Positions 53,570-62,238 of a DNA stretch of 64,000 bases are shown here, piece by piece (the first letter of the stretch is position 1; each line of letters opens with the position of its first letter). This DNA is from Streptomyces sp. QL37. Lineage in GTDB: Bacteria; Actinomycetota; Actinomycetes; Streptomycetales; Streptomycetaceae. A model generated the notes under the pieces. The model did not search any database and was not told where the DNA came from. It saw only the letters and a program-made list of their open reading frames with translations. The position numbers were made by a program, and so were the translations under genes. The stretch spans positions 4,779,472-4,843,471 of the forward strand of contig NZ_PTJS01000001.1 in assembly GCF_002941025.1 (NCBI RefSeq). Reading direction: 5' to 3'.

Positions 53570-53686
53570 GAACTTTTGCGGTTCAGGGGTAACGCCACAG
53601 CGTGCTGCGGTCAACACAGGGTGACGTGGAGGTGAATTACGGGGGGCCGCGCACGGCCCCGGCCGGGGAACGTACGATCGGCAACC

Positions 53687-54184
53687 GTGCAGCAAGGTTC
53701 GGAGAACTCTTCCCGTCGCGGCCGTCGCTCCTCCACCATGGGCGGCATGCCGCTCAACGACATGCCGTGGTGGCGCTGGCGCAGCAACGTGCGCTCGGCG
53801 CTGCACATGCTCTCCGACCCCGTCTTCCACCACGAGTGCTGGCTGGCCGGCCGGGAGGGGTACGGCGACGTCACCGACGCCGTGTACCGCCTGGTCGAGG
53901 ACACCTGGCTGGACAACTGGTCCGCCGAGAAGTACGTGGGGACGATCTTCCGCGACTCCGCCGAGGCCGCCCTCGTGGACGTCGCCGCCCTGCGGGTGCT
54001 GCGCATCATGCACCAGATAGGCGCCGACGCCCCCGTCTCCGCCTATCTGGAGCATCCGGGCTGGCAGGAGGCCGTCGTGGCCGCCCGCGAGGCCCATGTG
54101 ATGCTCGCCACCAACGACGGGGAGGACCCCGACACCCCGCCGCGGTCCCTGGACGTGCTCCGCATCATGACCAGATCGGCGTGA
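53687..54184 (+). CDS. SCO4402-type conserved hypothetical protein
   Basis: A 165-residue cytoplasmic protein. After a basic N-terminus comes a conserved tryptophan-rich stretch (NDMPWWRWRSNVRSALHMLSD) and FHHECWLAGREGYGD; I recall this as the SCO4402 family, found next to purU in Streptomyces. Function unknown. GTG 53687 lacks a ribosome binding site, and TACGAT (53673-53678) lies 8 nt upstream, so it is probably leaderless. It precedes purU by 28 bp. Confidence 0.75.
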   Translation: MQQGSENSSRRGRRSSTMGGMPLNDMPWWRWRSNVRSALHMLSDPVFHHECWLAGREGYGDVTDAVYRLVEDTWLDNWSAEKYVGTIFRDSAEAALVDVAALRVLRIMHQIGADAPVSAYLEHPGWQEAVVAAREAHVMLATNDGEDPDTPPRSLDVLRIMTRSA

Positions 54185-54212
54185 CCCGCGGAGGGTGTGG
54201 CACCCTACGGGA

Positions 54213-55112
54213 ATGACCGCGCCGCAGCCCGCCGAATCCGTACCCGCTGCCTCGGACACCGTCGCCGAGCAGTACGTCCTCACGCTCTCCTGCCCCGACA
54301 AGCAGGGCATCGTGCACGCCGTGTCGAGCTACCTCTTCATGACCGGCTGCAACATCGAGGACAGTCAGCAGTTCGGCGACCACGACACCGGTCTCTTCTT
54401 CATGCGCGTCCACTTCTCGGCGGACGCCACGGTCACCGTGGACAAGCTGCGCGCCAGCTTCGCCGCTATCGGGGACTCCTTCCGGATGGAGTGGCAGATC
54501 CACCGGGCGAGCGACCGGATGCGGATCGTGCTGATGGTCAGCAAGTTCGGGCACTGCCTCAACGACCTGCTGTTCCGCTCCCGCACCGGTGCGCTGCCGG
54601 TCGAGATCGTGGCGGTCGTCTCCAACCACACGGACTTCGCCGAGCTCGTCGCCTCGTACGGCGTCCCCTTCCGGCACATCCCCGTGAACAGGGAGAACAA
54701 GCCGGAGGCCGAGGCGCAGCTGCTGGAGCTGGTCCGTGGGGAGAACGTCGAACTCGTCGTCCTGGCGCGCTACATGCAGGTGCTCTCGGACGATCTCTGC
54801 AAGCAGCTGAGCGGCCGGATCATCAACATCCACCACTCCTTTCTGCCGAGCTTCAAGGGCGCGAAGCCGTACCACCAGGCCCATGCGCGCGGTGTGAAGC
54901 TGATCGGCGCGACGGCGCACTACGTGACCGCCGACCTCGACGAGGGGCCGATCATCGAGCAGGAGGTCGAGCGGGTCGGGCACGGCGTCACGCCGGACCA
55001 GCTCGTCGCCGTCGGGCGCGACGTGGAGTGCCAGGCGCTGGCCCGCGCCGTGCAGTGGCACGCGGAGCGGCGCATCCTGCTCAACGGCCGCCGTACGGTC
55101 GTCTTCCCGTAA
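54213..55112 (+). CDS. purU: Formyltetrahydrofolate deformylase
   Basis: A 299-residue enzyme releasing formate and tetrahydrofolate from 10-formyl-THF, which feeds PurT-type purine synthesis or balances the folate pool. An ACT domain covers ~15-95 (LSCPDKQGIVHAVSSYLF); the formyltransferase domain follows with VSNHTDF, LARYMQVLS, the catalytic IINIHHSFLPSFKGAKPY and DEGPIIEQEV. ATG 54213 lacks a Shine-Dalgarno sequence; CACCCT ends 6 nt before it. Three 10-nt direct repeats (GAGGACCCGC-like) follow the stop. Confidence 0.95.
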   Translation: MTAPQPAESVPAASDTVAEQYVLTLSCPDKQGIVHAVSSYLFMTGCNIEDSQQFGDHDTGLFFMRVHFSADATVTVDKLRASFAAIGDSFRMEWQIHRASDRMRIVLMVSKFGHCLNDLLFRSRTGALPVEIVAVVSNHTDFAELVASYGVPFRHIPVNRENKPEAEAQLLELVRGENVELVVLARYMQVLSDDLCKQLSGRIINIHHSFLPSFKGAKPYHQAHARGVKLIGATAHYVTADLDEGPIIEQEVERVGHGVTPDQLVAVGRDVECQALARAVQWHAERRILLNGRRTVVFP

Positions 55113-55145
55113 GGACCTGCGAGGACCCGCGAGGACCCGTAAGGA

Positions 55146-56419
55146 TCAGAGCCGGCTGAGGGAGGCCGCGGCGAACAGGACGTCGCGGATCGCCTCGCGG
55201 TCGCCCTCCTGGCCCGCCGCGGCCTCCACCGGCAGCACATGACCGGCGACCAGCCGGCAGAACTCCACCCCGTCGAGAGCGACCTGCGCGACCGCGTGGG
55301 CGGGGGAACCGAGGGCGGCCGGCGAGTCCAGCGCGATGTACCAGTCGCCGCCACCGCGGCCCTCGACCTCCAGGTGGAGGGAGCGGCCCGGCGAGCCCGC
55401 GGTGACCAGGTGGCGGGCCGGCGCGGCCAGCCCCGCGCGGCGGCGCTCGGCCAGGGTGGCGGGCAGCAGCCGGGCGGCCAGGTCGATCATCCGGTGGAGA
55501 TGGGCGGCGGCGGGCGGCTCGTACGGGTAGTCCACCGCGTTCGCGATGTCACCGCCGTGCACCCAGCACTCGAAGGCCCGCTCCAGGAGCGAGTCCTGCA
55601 ACGGGAGGGCGAAGCCGCCGTACGGGACGGAGAGCTCCGAGACACCGCGGCCGGCGAACGACACCGTACGGACGAGGGAGTGACTCTGGTCACGCCAGGG
55701 CTCCCGCACGGTCCGGGTGGGCGGCAGGTGGGCGGCCGCCCAGTACGCCTCGGTGCGCGCGGTCGGGGGCAGCGGCTGGTCTTCCTTCCCGAGCGGGTCG
55801 TCCAGGCCGAGGGCCTTGGAGACCAGACCGTCGACCGCCATGAGATGGCTGATCACCCCGGCGACCGTCGTCTTGCGGTTCACCTGCCGGTCGTCCTCGA
55901 ACCACTTCAGCCGCACCGGCGCGTGCCACTCCGAGTCGCCGATGTCCCGCAGCAGCGCGTCGAGCCGCGCCGTCTCCGCAAGTACGGCGCGGCCCACGCC
56001 GGGACGGGGATGCGCGCGGGGCGGCGGCCCAGACAGCCCTCCAGGACCCGGGACCGGAGCATCGGGTCCAGGTCCAGGGTGCCGTCGCTGTGCAGCAGAC
56101 CCACCGCGTCGCGCAGCCGCAGCCCCTCGTCGGCGCAGGGCGCGCAGGACGTGAGGTGCTCCTCGACGGCCGCCGTCTCCTCGGCGGAGCAGGCGGCCAG
56201 GGCCCAGGCGCCGAGGAGGGACTTGAGCACCTCGTGGGGCAGCGGCGGGGCGGGCGGTCCAGGAGGCCCGGGAGGTTCCGGTGGTTCGGGCGGCTCCGAG
56301 CCGCCGGGCCGGACCGGGGGCAGCCTCTCCCGGTCGTCCGCGGCGGCCCTCGGCCCCGGTATGCGCCGCTCGACCGGCTGCTCCCCTTCGCGGCCGCTGC
56401 CGCCGTGGCCGCCGTTCAC
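55146..56419 (-). pseudogene. Zinc anti-sigma factor with maleylpyruvate-isomerase-like domain, frame disrupted
   Basis: The first frame, from GTG 56419 (GTGA overlap with the sigma gene), encodes a Pro-rich leader, then the anti-sigma zinc motif EEHLTSCAPC, ending in GRRPARIPVPAWAAPY. Homologous sequence then continues in the -1 frame as LAETARLDALLRDIGD through a complete maleylpyruvate-isomerase-like domain to the stop at 55146. Crossing point is near 55980-55984. Either one base was lost, the ribosome shifts at CCG-TAC-TTG, or the second half starts alone at GTG 55997 (no ribosome binding site). It would inhibit the ECF sigma factor encoded just upstream. Confidence 0.7.
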
Positions 56420-57003
56420 GGCGTCGGCCCGTATCCGGGAGGCGCCGAGCCGGCCGGCGGCCGGGTGTTCGCGGTGGCGAGGAGCTGGAGGCCGAGCCGC
56501 AGCCGGCGCCTGGCCTCGTCCCCGGTGACGCCCAGGTCCGCGGCGGCCTGCCGGTAGTCCCGGCGCTGGACGTAGGCGAGCTCCAGGGCGGCGCGCAGGG
56601 GCGCGGGCATGGAGGCGACGATGTAGTCGGCCCGGGCGGCCGCGGTGGCCTTGAGCACCCGGTGCTCCAGCTCCTCGGCCCGCGCGGCCGCGTCCTCGCC
56701 GGGCCCCTCGGCCTCGCCGTGCGTGCTGCGGATCCGCTGCACGGACCGGCGGTGTGTGAGGCGTGCCACCCAGGAGCGCATGGAGCCGTGCTTGGGGTCG
56801 TACGCGTCGGGGTTCTCCCAGACGTAGCCGAAGACCTCGCGCGTCACCTGGTCCGCGGCGTCCTCGTCGTCCAGCATGCGGTGGGCCTGGCTGTGCACGA
56901 GGGCGGCGAACCGGTCGTAGAGCTCACCGAGGGCGGCCGCCTCGCCACGCGCCAGCCGCTGCTGCATGCGGCGGTCCCAGCGCGGTGGTGCGTCCTTCGC
57001 CAT
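56416..57003 (-). CDS. ECF-type RNA polymerase sigma factor
   Basis: A 195-residue group IV sigma factor. Region 2 spans ~20-90 (LGELYDRFAALVHSQAHRML, DAADQVTREVFGYVWENP) and region 4 ~125-180 (MPAPLRAALELAYVQRRDYR, then DLGVTGDEARRRLRLGLQLL). It directs RNA polymerase to a stress or envelope regulon, held by the zinc anti-sigma factor whose gene overlaps its stop. ATG 57003 begins the normal N-terminus; the longer open frame upstream has no support. Divergent from a STAS anti-anti-sigma-like gene. Confidence 0.9.
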   Translation of the reverse strand: MAKDAPPRWDRRMQQRLARGEAAALGELYDRFAALVHSQAHRMLDDEDAADQVTREVFGYVWENPDAYDPKHGSMRSWVARLTHRRSVQRIRSTHGEAEGPGEDAAARAEELEHRVLKATAAARADYIVASMPAPLRAALELAYVQRRDYRQAAADLGVTGDEARRRLRLGLQLLATANTRPPAGSAPPGYGPTP

Positions 57004-57149
57004 CCAGCCCCCAGCCCTGTGCCTCTCGTCATGTCGAATGTAGTCGGCGGCCTGGTCCGGGCACGCGCCTTTGCGCCAAGTACGTCCCTCAAGTGGCGCC
57101 GAATGATAGGGAACGCTTTCCCCCTTGCCCTTTCCTGACCGGGTAAACG

Positions 57150-57173
57150 ATCCTGAAGTGATCATTTCTGGAT
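57150..57173. promoter_or_regulatory. 24-bp dyad between sigma and STAS genes
   Basis: ATCC-t-GAA-g-TGATCA-t-TTC-t-GGAT: 20 of 24 positions symmetric around TGATCA. A smaller dyad GGGAA-N4-TTCCC lies at 57109-57122. Candidate operators in the 290-bp divergent promoter region; the binders are unknown. Confidence 0.45.
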
Positions 57174-57293
57174 GAATCCTGTGCCAGGCCGGTGGACGGA
57201 AGGGTGTTTCGCCGGGTGGCTACGCGGGCAGCCGCGAGGAGGAACGGAAACTTCCGGATCCTCCGGAGTCCCCGGAACGAGAGGCCGAGTCGC

Positions 57294-57668
57294 GTGACGC
57301 TGAAGGTGTACGAGACCGAGCAGGACGCGTGGACCGTGCTGCGGATCCACGGCGAACTCGACCTCGTGAGCTCACCTGTCGTGCGTCAGTCCGTCCACGG
57401 GGCGGTGGCCGCGGGCCGGCACGACGTGGTCCTCGACCTCTCCGGCGTCCTCTTCTGCGACTCCAGCGGTGTCGGCGTCCTGATCGCCTCCCGCCGCCTC
57501 ATGAAGTCCTGCGGCGGCCGGCTGCGGCTCATCCTCCCGGCCCGCGGCGCGGTCGACGGCTCGCACGTCAACAAGGTGCTCGGCGCCCTGGGAGTACGCC
57601 GGCTCTTCGACGTCTACCCCGACTCGGACGCGGCCACCGACGACGAGTCCCGGCCACTCACCGCCTGA
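57294..57668 (+). CDS. STAS-domain anti-sigma factor antagonist
   Basis: A 124-residue SpoIIAA/RsbV-like protein. The conserved loop is VLDLSGVLFCDSSGVGVL, with D56-S57-S58; the serine is the usual site phosphorylated by an anti-sigma kinase. When unphosphorylated such proteins sequester HATPase anti-sigma factors; one such HATPase is encoded at 58884. GTG 57294 has GAGAGG upstream. It is divergent from the ECF sigma gene, although classical ECF anti-sigma factors are not usually STAS partners. Confidence 0.9.
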   Translation: MTLKVYETEQDAWTVLRIHGELDLVSSPVVRQSVHGAVAAGRHDVVLDLSGVLFCDSSGVGVLIASRRLMKSCGGRLRLILPARGAVDGSHVNKVLGALGVRRLFDVYPDSDAATDDESRPLTA

Positions 57669-57750
57669 AACGCCGGACCGGGGCGAAATCGTCACACCCC
57701 TGCCGACCATCGGTGACACGTGACGCCGCTCGGCGTCGTACGCTCCCCGC

Positions 57751-58287
57751 ATGGACAGCGCAGAGTACGAGCGCAAGATCGCGCACCGGTTCGCCGCCTT
57801 CGACCAGGACGGCAACGGCTACATCGATCGCGCCGATTTCAACGCCGCGGCGGCCCGTCTGCTCACCGAGTTCGGTACGACGGCACGCTGCGACCGGGGC
57901 CAGTCCCTCTACACGGGCGCGGAGGCCTTCTGGCAGGGCATGGCGGGCATCGCCGACGTGGACGGGGACCAGCGGGTCACCCGGGCGGAGTTCGTCGGCG
58001 GGGCCGTGAAGCGGCTGCGTGACAACCCCGAACGCTTCGCGGAGATCGCGCGCCCCTTCCTGCGCGCTGCGATCACGGTCGCCGCCGGCACGGACCCCGA
58101 GGGCGCCGGGCCCGCCTCGGCGCCGGTCGCCGCGGTGGAACGCGCCCTGCGGGTGCTGGGCGCCGCGGACGACATCGCGAGCGTCGCGGCCCGGAGCCTG
58201 GACACCGACCAGGACGGCCGGATCGCCGAGACGGAGGCGGTCGCCGCCTTCTCCGCGTACTTCACCGTGATCGAGCCCGACGCGTAG
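57751..58287 (+). CDS. EF-hand calcium-binding protein
   Basis: A 178-residue calbindin-like protein. Three canonical 12-residue loops are readable: D18-D29 (DQDGNGYIDRAD), D69-E80 (DVDGDQRVTRAE) and D151-E162 (DTDQDGRIAETE); the last residue of loop 1 is Asp, not Glu. A fourth hand around 105-140 looks degenerate. It resembles the Streptomyces CabC/calsymin-type proteins linked to calcium buffering and aerial growth. ATG 57751 has no ribosome binding site; TACGCT ends 6 nt upstream. Likely leaderless. Confidence 0.88.
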   Translation: MDSAEYERKIAHRFAAFDQDGNGYIDRADFNAAAARLLTEFGTTARCDRGQSLYTGAEAFWQGMAGIADVDGDQRVTRAEFVGGAVKRLRDNPERFAEIARPFLRAAITVAAGTDPEGAGPASAPVAAVERALRVLGAADDIASVAARSLDTDQDGRIAETEAVAAFSAYFTVIEPDA

Positions 58288-58562
58288 CCCGCGCGGGCGG
58301 AACCGGCGCGCGACCACCGTGACCGCCCGCGATCGTGTGTCAACACGCCCAACGCCATGAGCAGTTCGTGCCCTTCCGCGGCCCGGCCCGGGGTGCGCCC
58401 CGAGCCGGGCCGCGGCGCACGGTCCGGCGTGGTCGTGGCTGCCCGGGGGGTGTGCGGACCGTGCGGGGCGGGTGACGCAACGCATCCGGACCGGGGGTGT
58501 GCCCCGGGGGCGAACCGTCACCGGGCGGAGTCGCGGGCCCGCGCTCGGGTACGCTCCGTTGG
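58288..58562. other. Intergenic with a strong terminator hairpin
   Basis: A 12-bp plus 5-bp stem with one mismatch (58376-58415, loop TGCG) lies about 90 bp past the EF-hand gene and should end its transcript. TACGCT at 58550-58555 is a -10-like hexamer for the doubtful ORF beginning at 58563. No other feature seen. Confidence 0.55.
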
Positions 58563-58850
58563 ATGCGAGTGGTACTGGAACCGGAGGATCCGGGTATGGC
58601 CCCTGTGGCCGCCCCGGGCGGTGCCCGGTGCCCTGCTCGTGACCCACGGAGCTGCGGCGGGCCCGCCGGGGACTCGGTCCCCGGGATGCCGGCGCGCTTC
58701 TGTTCGACTCTCCGCAGCACGCGTCGCACAGTATGGACCACGCGTACTCCTTCGCGCTGGAATATGCCCGAAGCGCTTGTTGCGGTGACTGTACGTCAAC
58801 CATGCTGTCTCGCAGTGGAGTCACGTTCCGTGACCCTGAGGAGGCGCTAG
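58563..58850 (+). CDS. Doubtful small basic ORF
   Basis: A possible 95-residue protein, beginning MRVVLEPEDPGMAPVAAP, arginine-rich, with several cysteines and no recognisable domain. The only support is the start: TACGCT exactly 7 nt before the ATG, the same architecture as serC and other genes here. Composition after residue 30 looks non-coding, so it may be a truncated remnant or a chance frame. It ends 33 bp before the HATPase gene. Confidence 0.3.
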   Translation: MRVVLEPEDPGMAPVAAPGGARCPARDPRSCGGPAGDSVPGMPARFCSTLRSTRRTVWTTRTPSRWNMPEALVAVTVRQPCCLAVESRSVTLRRR

Positions 58851-58883
58851 GCGATGTGTCCGCCGGTTCGGATGGTGTGAGCG

Positions 58884-59345
58884 GTGCAGGTGCTTCAGGT
58901 TCAGCTGGAGGTCGGGCCGGATCCCGCGGAGGTGGGACGGGCCCGCAGATGGGCGCGGTCGCGGCTGATCGGGTCCGGGATGGAGGACGACGAGCCGCTC
59001 GCGGAGACTCTGATCCTGCTGATCTCGGAGCTCGTCACCAACGCGGTGGTCCACACGGGCTGTCCGGCCGTGCTGCGGATGCTCTTCGGCTCGGCCAATC
59101 CGTCCGGTTCGGCGGGGACCGTGCGGGTCGAGGTGGCCGACACCAGCTGCCGTCCGCCCCAGCCGCGTCACGCGGAGGGTGAGGACACCAACGGCCGCGG
59201 CCTGGAGCTGGTGGACGGCCTGGCGGACCGCTGGGGCTGGCAGCCGGAGGGCGCGGGCAAGCGGATCTGGTGCGAGGTCGACCGGGGCGGCCCGGTGATG
59301 GTCCCGGTGATCCAGGAGCAGCCCGGCGACCGGGCCAGCGCCTGA
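58884..59345 (+). CDS. HATPase-domain anti-sigma-factor-like protein
   Basis: A 153-residue stand-alone HATPase_c protein of the RsbW/SpoIIAB type. N-box is LISELVTNAVVHTG; G1/G2-like segments are VRVEVADTSC and GRGLELVDGLADRWGW. These proteins bind sigma factors or phosphorylate STAS proteins; Streptomyces carry dozens. The STAS gene 1.2 kb upstream is a candidate partner. GTG 58884 has only a weak ribosome binding site (GGTGTGAG). Confidence 0.87.
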   Translation: MQVLQVQLEVGPDPAEVGRARRWARSRLIGSGMEDDEPLAETLILLISELVTNAVVHTGCPAVLRMLFGSANPSGSAGTVRVEVADTSCRPPQPRHAEGEDTNGRGLELVDGLADRWGWQPEGAGKRIWCEVDRGGPVMVPVIQEQPGDRASA

Positions 59346-59364
59346 GGACACCCCGGGGCGCGGC

Positions 59365-60354
59365 TCAGCGTCCCGGGACCGTCGAGCGGAACGTCCGCCG
59401 GTAGACCGTGGGCGACACCCCCAAGGCAGCCTGCACGTGCTGCCGCAGGGAGGTGGCCGTGCCGAAGCCGGCGTCCCGTGCCACCTGGTCGATCGACAGT
59501 CCCGTGGACTCCAGCAGCTGCCGCGCCCGCTCGACCCTCTGCTGGGCGAGCCACTGCCCGGGGCTGACGCCGACCTCCTCGCGGAAGCGGCGGGTGAAGG
59601 TGCGCACGCTCATCGACTCCTGCCGAGCCATGTCGCGCAGCAGGATCGGCTGGTCCAGCCGTCCGAGTGCCCAGGCCCGTGCGGCCGTCGTCGTGGCGAG
59701 CCCCTCCTCGGGCAGCGGGCGCCGGACGAACTGCGCCTGGCCGCCGTCGCGGTGCGGCGGCACGACGGTCCGGCGGGCGACGTCGTTGGCGACCGCGGTG
59801 CCGTGGTCGCGGCGCACGATGTGCAGACAGAGATCGATCCCGGCGGCCACCCCGGCCGAGGTCAGGACGTCCCCGTCGTCGATGAACAGGACGTCCGGGT
59901 CGACACGGACCTTCGGGAAGAGCCGCTGGAAGTGGTCGGCCGAGGCCCAGTGGGTCGTCGCGGGCCGCCCGTCGAGGTATCCGGCGGCGGCGAGGACGTA
60001 GCCGCCCGTGCAGATGGAGACCATGCGGGTCCCCGGCCTGATGTACGCGAACGCGGCGGCCAGTTCGCCGGTGAGCCGGCCCTCCTCGTGGACGGGGCCG
60101 AGCTCGTACGAGGCGGGGACGACGACGGTGTCGGCGGTGGCGAGCGCCTCGGGGCCGTGCTCGGCCACGATGCTGAAGTCGGCGTCGGTGCGGACCGGCC
60201 CCGGTGGGCGCACGGAGCAGGTCACGACGTCGTACAGCCTCTCGCCCGCGCCGGGCTTCTCCGCGCTCGACGCGCGGCCGAAGATGCGTTGCGGGATGCC
60301 CAGTTCGAAGGGGATCACTCCGTCCAGGGCGAGCACGACGACACGGTGGCGCAT
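59365..60354 (-). CDS. GlxA-family AraC-type regulator
   Basis: A 329-residue regulator with an N-terminal DJ-1/PfpI-like domain (~5-190; HRVVVLALDGVIPFELG, nucleophile-elbow-like VSICTGGYVLAAAG) and a C-terminal double helix-turn-helix AraC domain (~225-325; MSVRTFTRRFREEVGVSPGQ, then DAGFGTATSLRQHV). DJ-1-type AraC proteins regulate amino-acid, choline or secondary metabolism genes, and the Cys may sense a ligand. ATG 60354 has GGGAGCC. It is divergent from a small membrane protein gene, a possible target. Confidence 0.9.
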   Translation of the reverse strand: MRHRVVVLALDGVIPFELGIPQRIFGRASSAEKPGAGERLYDVVTCSVRPPGPVRTDADFSIVAEHGPEALATADTVVVPASYELGPVHEEGRLTGELAAAFAYIRPGTRMVSICTGGYVLAAAGYLDGRPATTHWASADHFQRLFPKVRVDPDVLFIDDGDVLTSAGVAAGIDLCLHIVRRDHGTAVANDVARRTVVPPHRDGGQAQFVRRPLPEEGLATTTAARAWALGRLDQPILLRDMARQESMSVRTFTRRFREEVGVSPGQWLAQQRVERARQLLESTGLSIDQVARDAGFGTATSLRQHVQAALGVSPTVYRRTFRSTVPGR

Positions 60355-60416
60355 CTGGGCTCCCGTTCTCCCACGGATTGGGCATGACCGGCTACGGACT
60401 GATAAACGTACCGGCC

Positions 60417-60842
60417 ATGAGGGAAATGCCGGCCGCACGCGCAATTGTTCCCCGGGCCTCCACCGTCCGCGCGGTGGCCGCGGCAGCGGCACTCGTGACC
60501 GTGGCTGCGGGTCTCGGCATCCGTGCGACGGCGGACGGGGACCTGGCGAAGTACGCGGGCGACGCGCTCTACACCGTACTGATCCACATCCTGGTGGTCC
60601 TCCTCGTGCCCCGGGTGAGACCGATGACGGCCGCCGGTGTCGCGCTCGCCTTCAGCTGGGCGGTGGAACTGGCCCAACTCACCGGCGTACCGGCCGAGCT
60701 GGCACGACGGAGCGCGGTGGCACGGCTGGTGCTCGGCTCGACGTTCAACGCCCCGGAGCTTCTCTGGTACGCGGTGGGAGCCGCCCTGGCCTGGGCCGTC
60801 CAGAGCGGCCTGGCGGCCGGGCGCTCCCTCGGGCGGCCCTGA
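60417..60842 (+). CDS. DUF2809-type small membrane protein
   Basis: A 141-residue protein with about four hydrophobic helices (AVAAAAALVTVAAGLGI; ALYTVLIHILVVLLVP; AAGVALAFSWAVELAQL; ELLWYAVGAALAWAVQ). The motif GDALYTVLIH and FSWAVELAQL match DUF2809, a family of unknown function related to VanZ-like membrane proteins. ATG 60417 is chosen; ATG 60384 is in frame and possible. It is divergent from the GlxA-type regulator and 66 bp ahead of the MFS gene. Confidence 0.75.
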   Translation: MREMPAARAIVPRASTVRAVAAAAALVTVAAGLGIRATADGDLAKYAGDALYTVLIHILVVLLVPRVRPMTAAGVALAFSWAVELAQLTGVPAELARRSAVARLVLGSTFNAPELLWYAVGAALAWAVQSGLAAGRSLGRP

Positions 60843-60908
60843 CCCGGTGGCCCGATTCCTGCGAAGAGTGTCCTCTCGGCCACTCGTCCGGGACCGGCCG
60901 CCGACCGG

Positions 60909-62228
60909 ATGCTGGGCGGCGTGAACCGGACAACCGACAGCGCGACGATCGAGCGCGCCCCCCGCCGTCGCTCCCGCCCTCGGATACACCGCGCGTGGAT
61001 CGTCGCCGCGGTCACCTTCGTGACGATCATCGGCGGCGCCGCCTTCAACTCCCTGCCGGGCCTGCTCATCGACCCCCTCAACGAGAAGTTCGGGTGGTCA
61101 CGCGGCGAGATCGGTCTCGCCGTCTCCCTCGACATGGCGCTGTACGGGCTGACCGCGCCGTTCGCGGCGGCGCTGATGGACCGGTTCGGCATCCGCCGGG
61201 TCGTGGTCGTCGCGCTCGGCGCGGTCTCGGCCGGGGCTCTGGCGAGCTACTGGATGACGGCGGTCTGGCAGCTGATGCTCTACTGGGGCCTGCTCGTCGG
61301 GCTGGGCACCGGCTCGATGGCGATGGCGTTCTCGGCGACCGTCACCAACCGCTGGTTCGTGGCCCGGCGCGGTCTGGTGACCGGCGTCCTGACCGCGGCG
61401 GGCGCCTCCGGCCAGCTGGTCTTCCTTCCGCTGTGCGCCTGGATCGTCGACCGTCACGGCTGGCAGCCGGCGACCGTGACGGTCGGGCTGGCGGCGCTCG
61501 TCGTCGTCCCGTTCGTCTGGCTCCTGATGCGCGACCACCCTGCGGACGTGGGCCTCGCCCCGTACGGCGGCGCGTACGTGAAGAAGCCGGCACCCGTGAC
61601 GGGCGCCGCGACCCGCGCCGTCCGCGTCTTGCTCGACGCGGCCCGTACGGGCCCCTTCTGGCTGCTGGCGGGCTCGTTCGCGATCTGCGGCGCCTCCACC
61701 AACGGCCTGATCCGCACGTACTTCGTGCCCTCGGCCCACGACCACGGCATGCAGATCACCGCGGCGGCCTCGCTGCTGGCCGTCATCGGTGTCTTCGACG
61801 TCATCGGCACGATCTTCAGCGGCTGGCTCACGGACCGCTTCGACGCCCGCAGGCTGCTGGCCGTCTACTACGCCCTGCGCGGGATCTCGTTGCTGTTCCT
61901 GCCGGTGCTGATGGCCCCGACGGTGCACCCGCCGATGGTCCTCTTCATCGTCTTCTACGGACTGGACTGGGTCGCGACGGTCCCGCCGACACTGGCCCTG
62001 TGCCGGGAGCAGTACGGCGACGACAGTGCGATCGTCTTCGGCTGGGTCCTGGCATCGCACCAGGTGGGGGCGGCCCTGGTGGCGTTCCTCGGCGGAGTGG
62101 TACGGGACCTGACCGGCTCGTACGACCTCGTCTGGTACGCCGCGGGGGCCCTCTGCGCGACGGCGGCGCTGATGGCGCTGGTGATCCGCCGCAAGGGGAC
62201 GGCCCCGGTGCCGGTGGCCGTCCCCTGA
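60909..62228 (+). CDS. Major facilitator superfamily transporter
   Basis: A 439-residue MFS protein with about twelve helices. The loop after helix 2 reads DRFGIRRVVV and the one after helix 8 LTDRFDARRLL, both A-motif-like. It resembles OFA/monocarboxylate-type transporters (GWSRGEIGLAVSLDMALYGL in substance; FNSLPGLLIDPL near the start). Substrate probably a small organic acid, by family resemblance only. ATG 60909 or GTG 60921 start; neither has a strong ribosome binding site. Confidence 0.87.
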   Translation: MLGGVNRTTDSATIERAPRRRSRPRIHRAWIVAAVTFVTIIGGAAFNSLPGLLIDPLNEKFGWSRGEIGLAVSLDMALYGLTAPFAAALMDRFGIRRVVVVALGAVSAGALASYWMTAVWQLMLYWGLLVGLGTGSMAMAFSATVTNRWFVARRGLVTGVLTAAGASGQLVFLPLCAWIVDRHGWQPATVTVGLAALVVVPFVWLLMRDHPADVGLAPYGGAYVKKPAPVTGAATRAVRVLLDAARTGPFWLLAGSFAICGASTNGLIRTYFVPSAHDHGMQITAAASLLAVIGVFDVIGTIFSGWLTDRFDARRLLAVYYALRGISLLFLPVLMAPTVHPPMVLFIVFYGLDWVATVPPTLALCREQYGDDSAIVFGWVLASHQVGAALVAFLGGVVRDLTGSYDLVWYAAGALCATAALMALVIRRKGTAPVPVAVP

Positions 62229-62238
62229 GGGGCGGCGG

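Noticed and set aside
55113..55145. Short tandem GAGGACCCGC-like repeats after purU as a CRISPR or attachment site
   Set aside because: Only three 10-nt copies in a 33-bp gap, without spacers or flanking mobile genes.
58733..59182. Plus-strand frame reading FALEYARSACCGDC upstream of and into the HATPase gene
   Set aside because: Cys-rich start looked intriguing, but it overlaps the HATPase gene in another frame, becomes glycine-rich there, and has no ribosome binding site.
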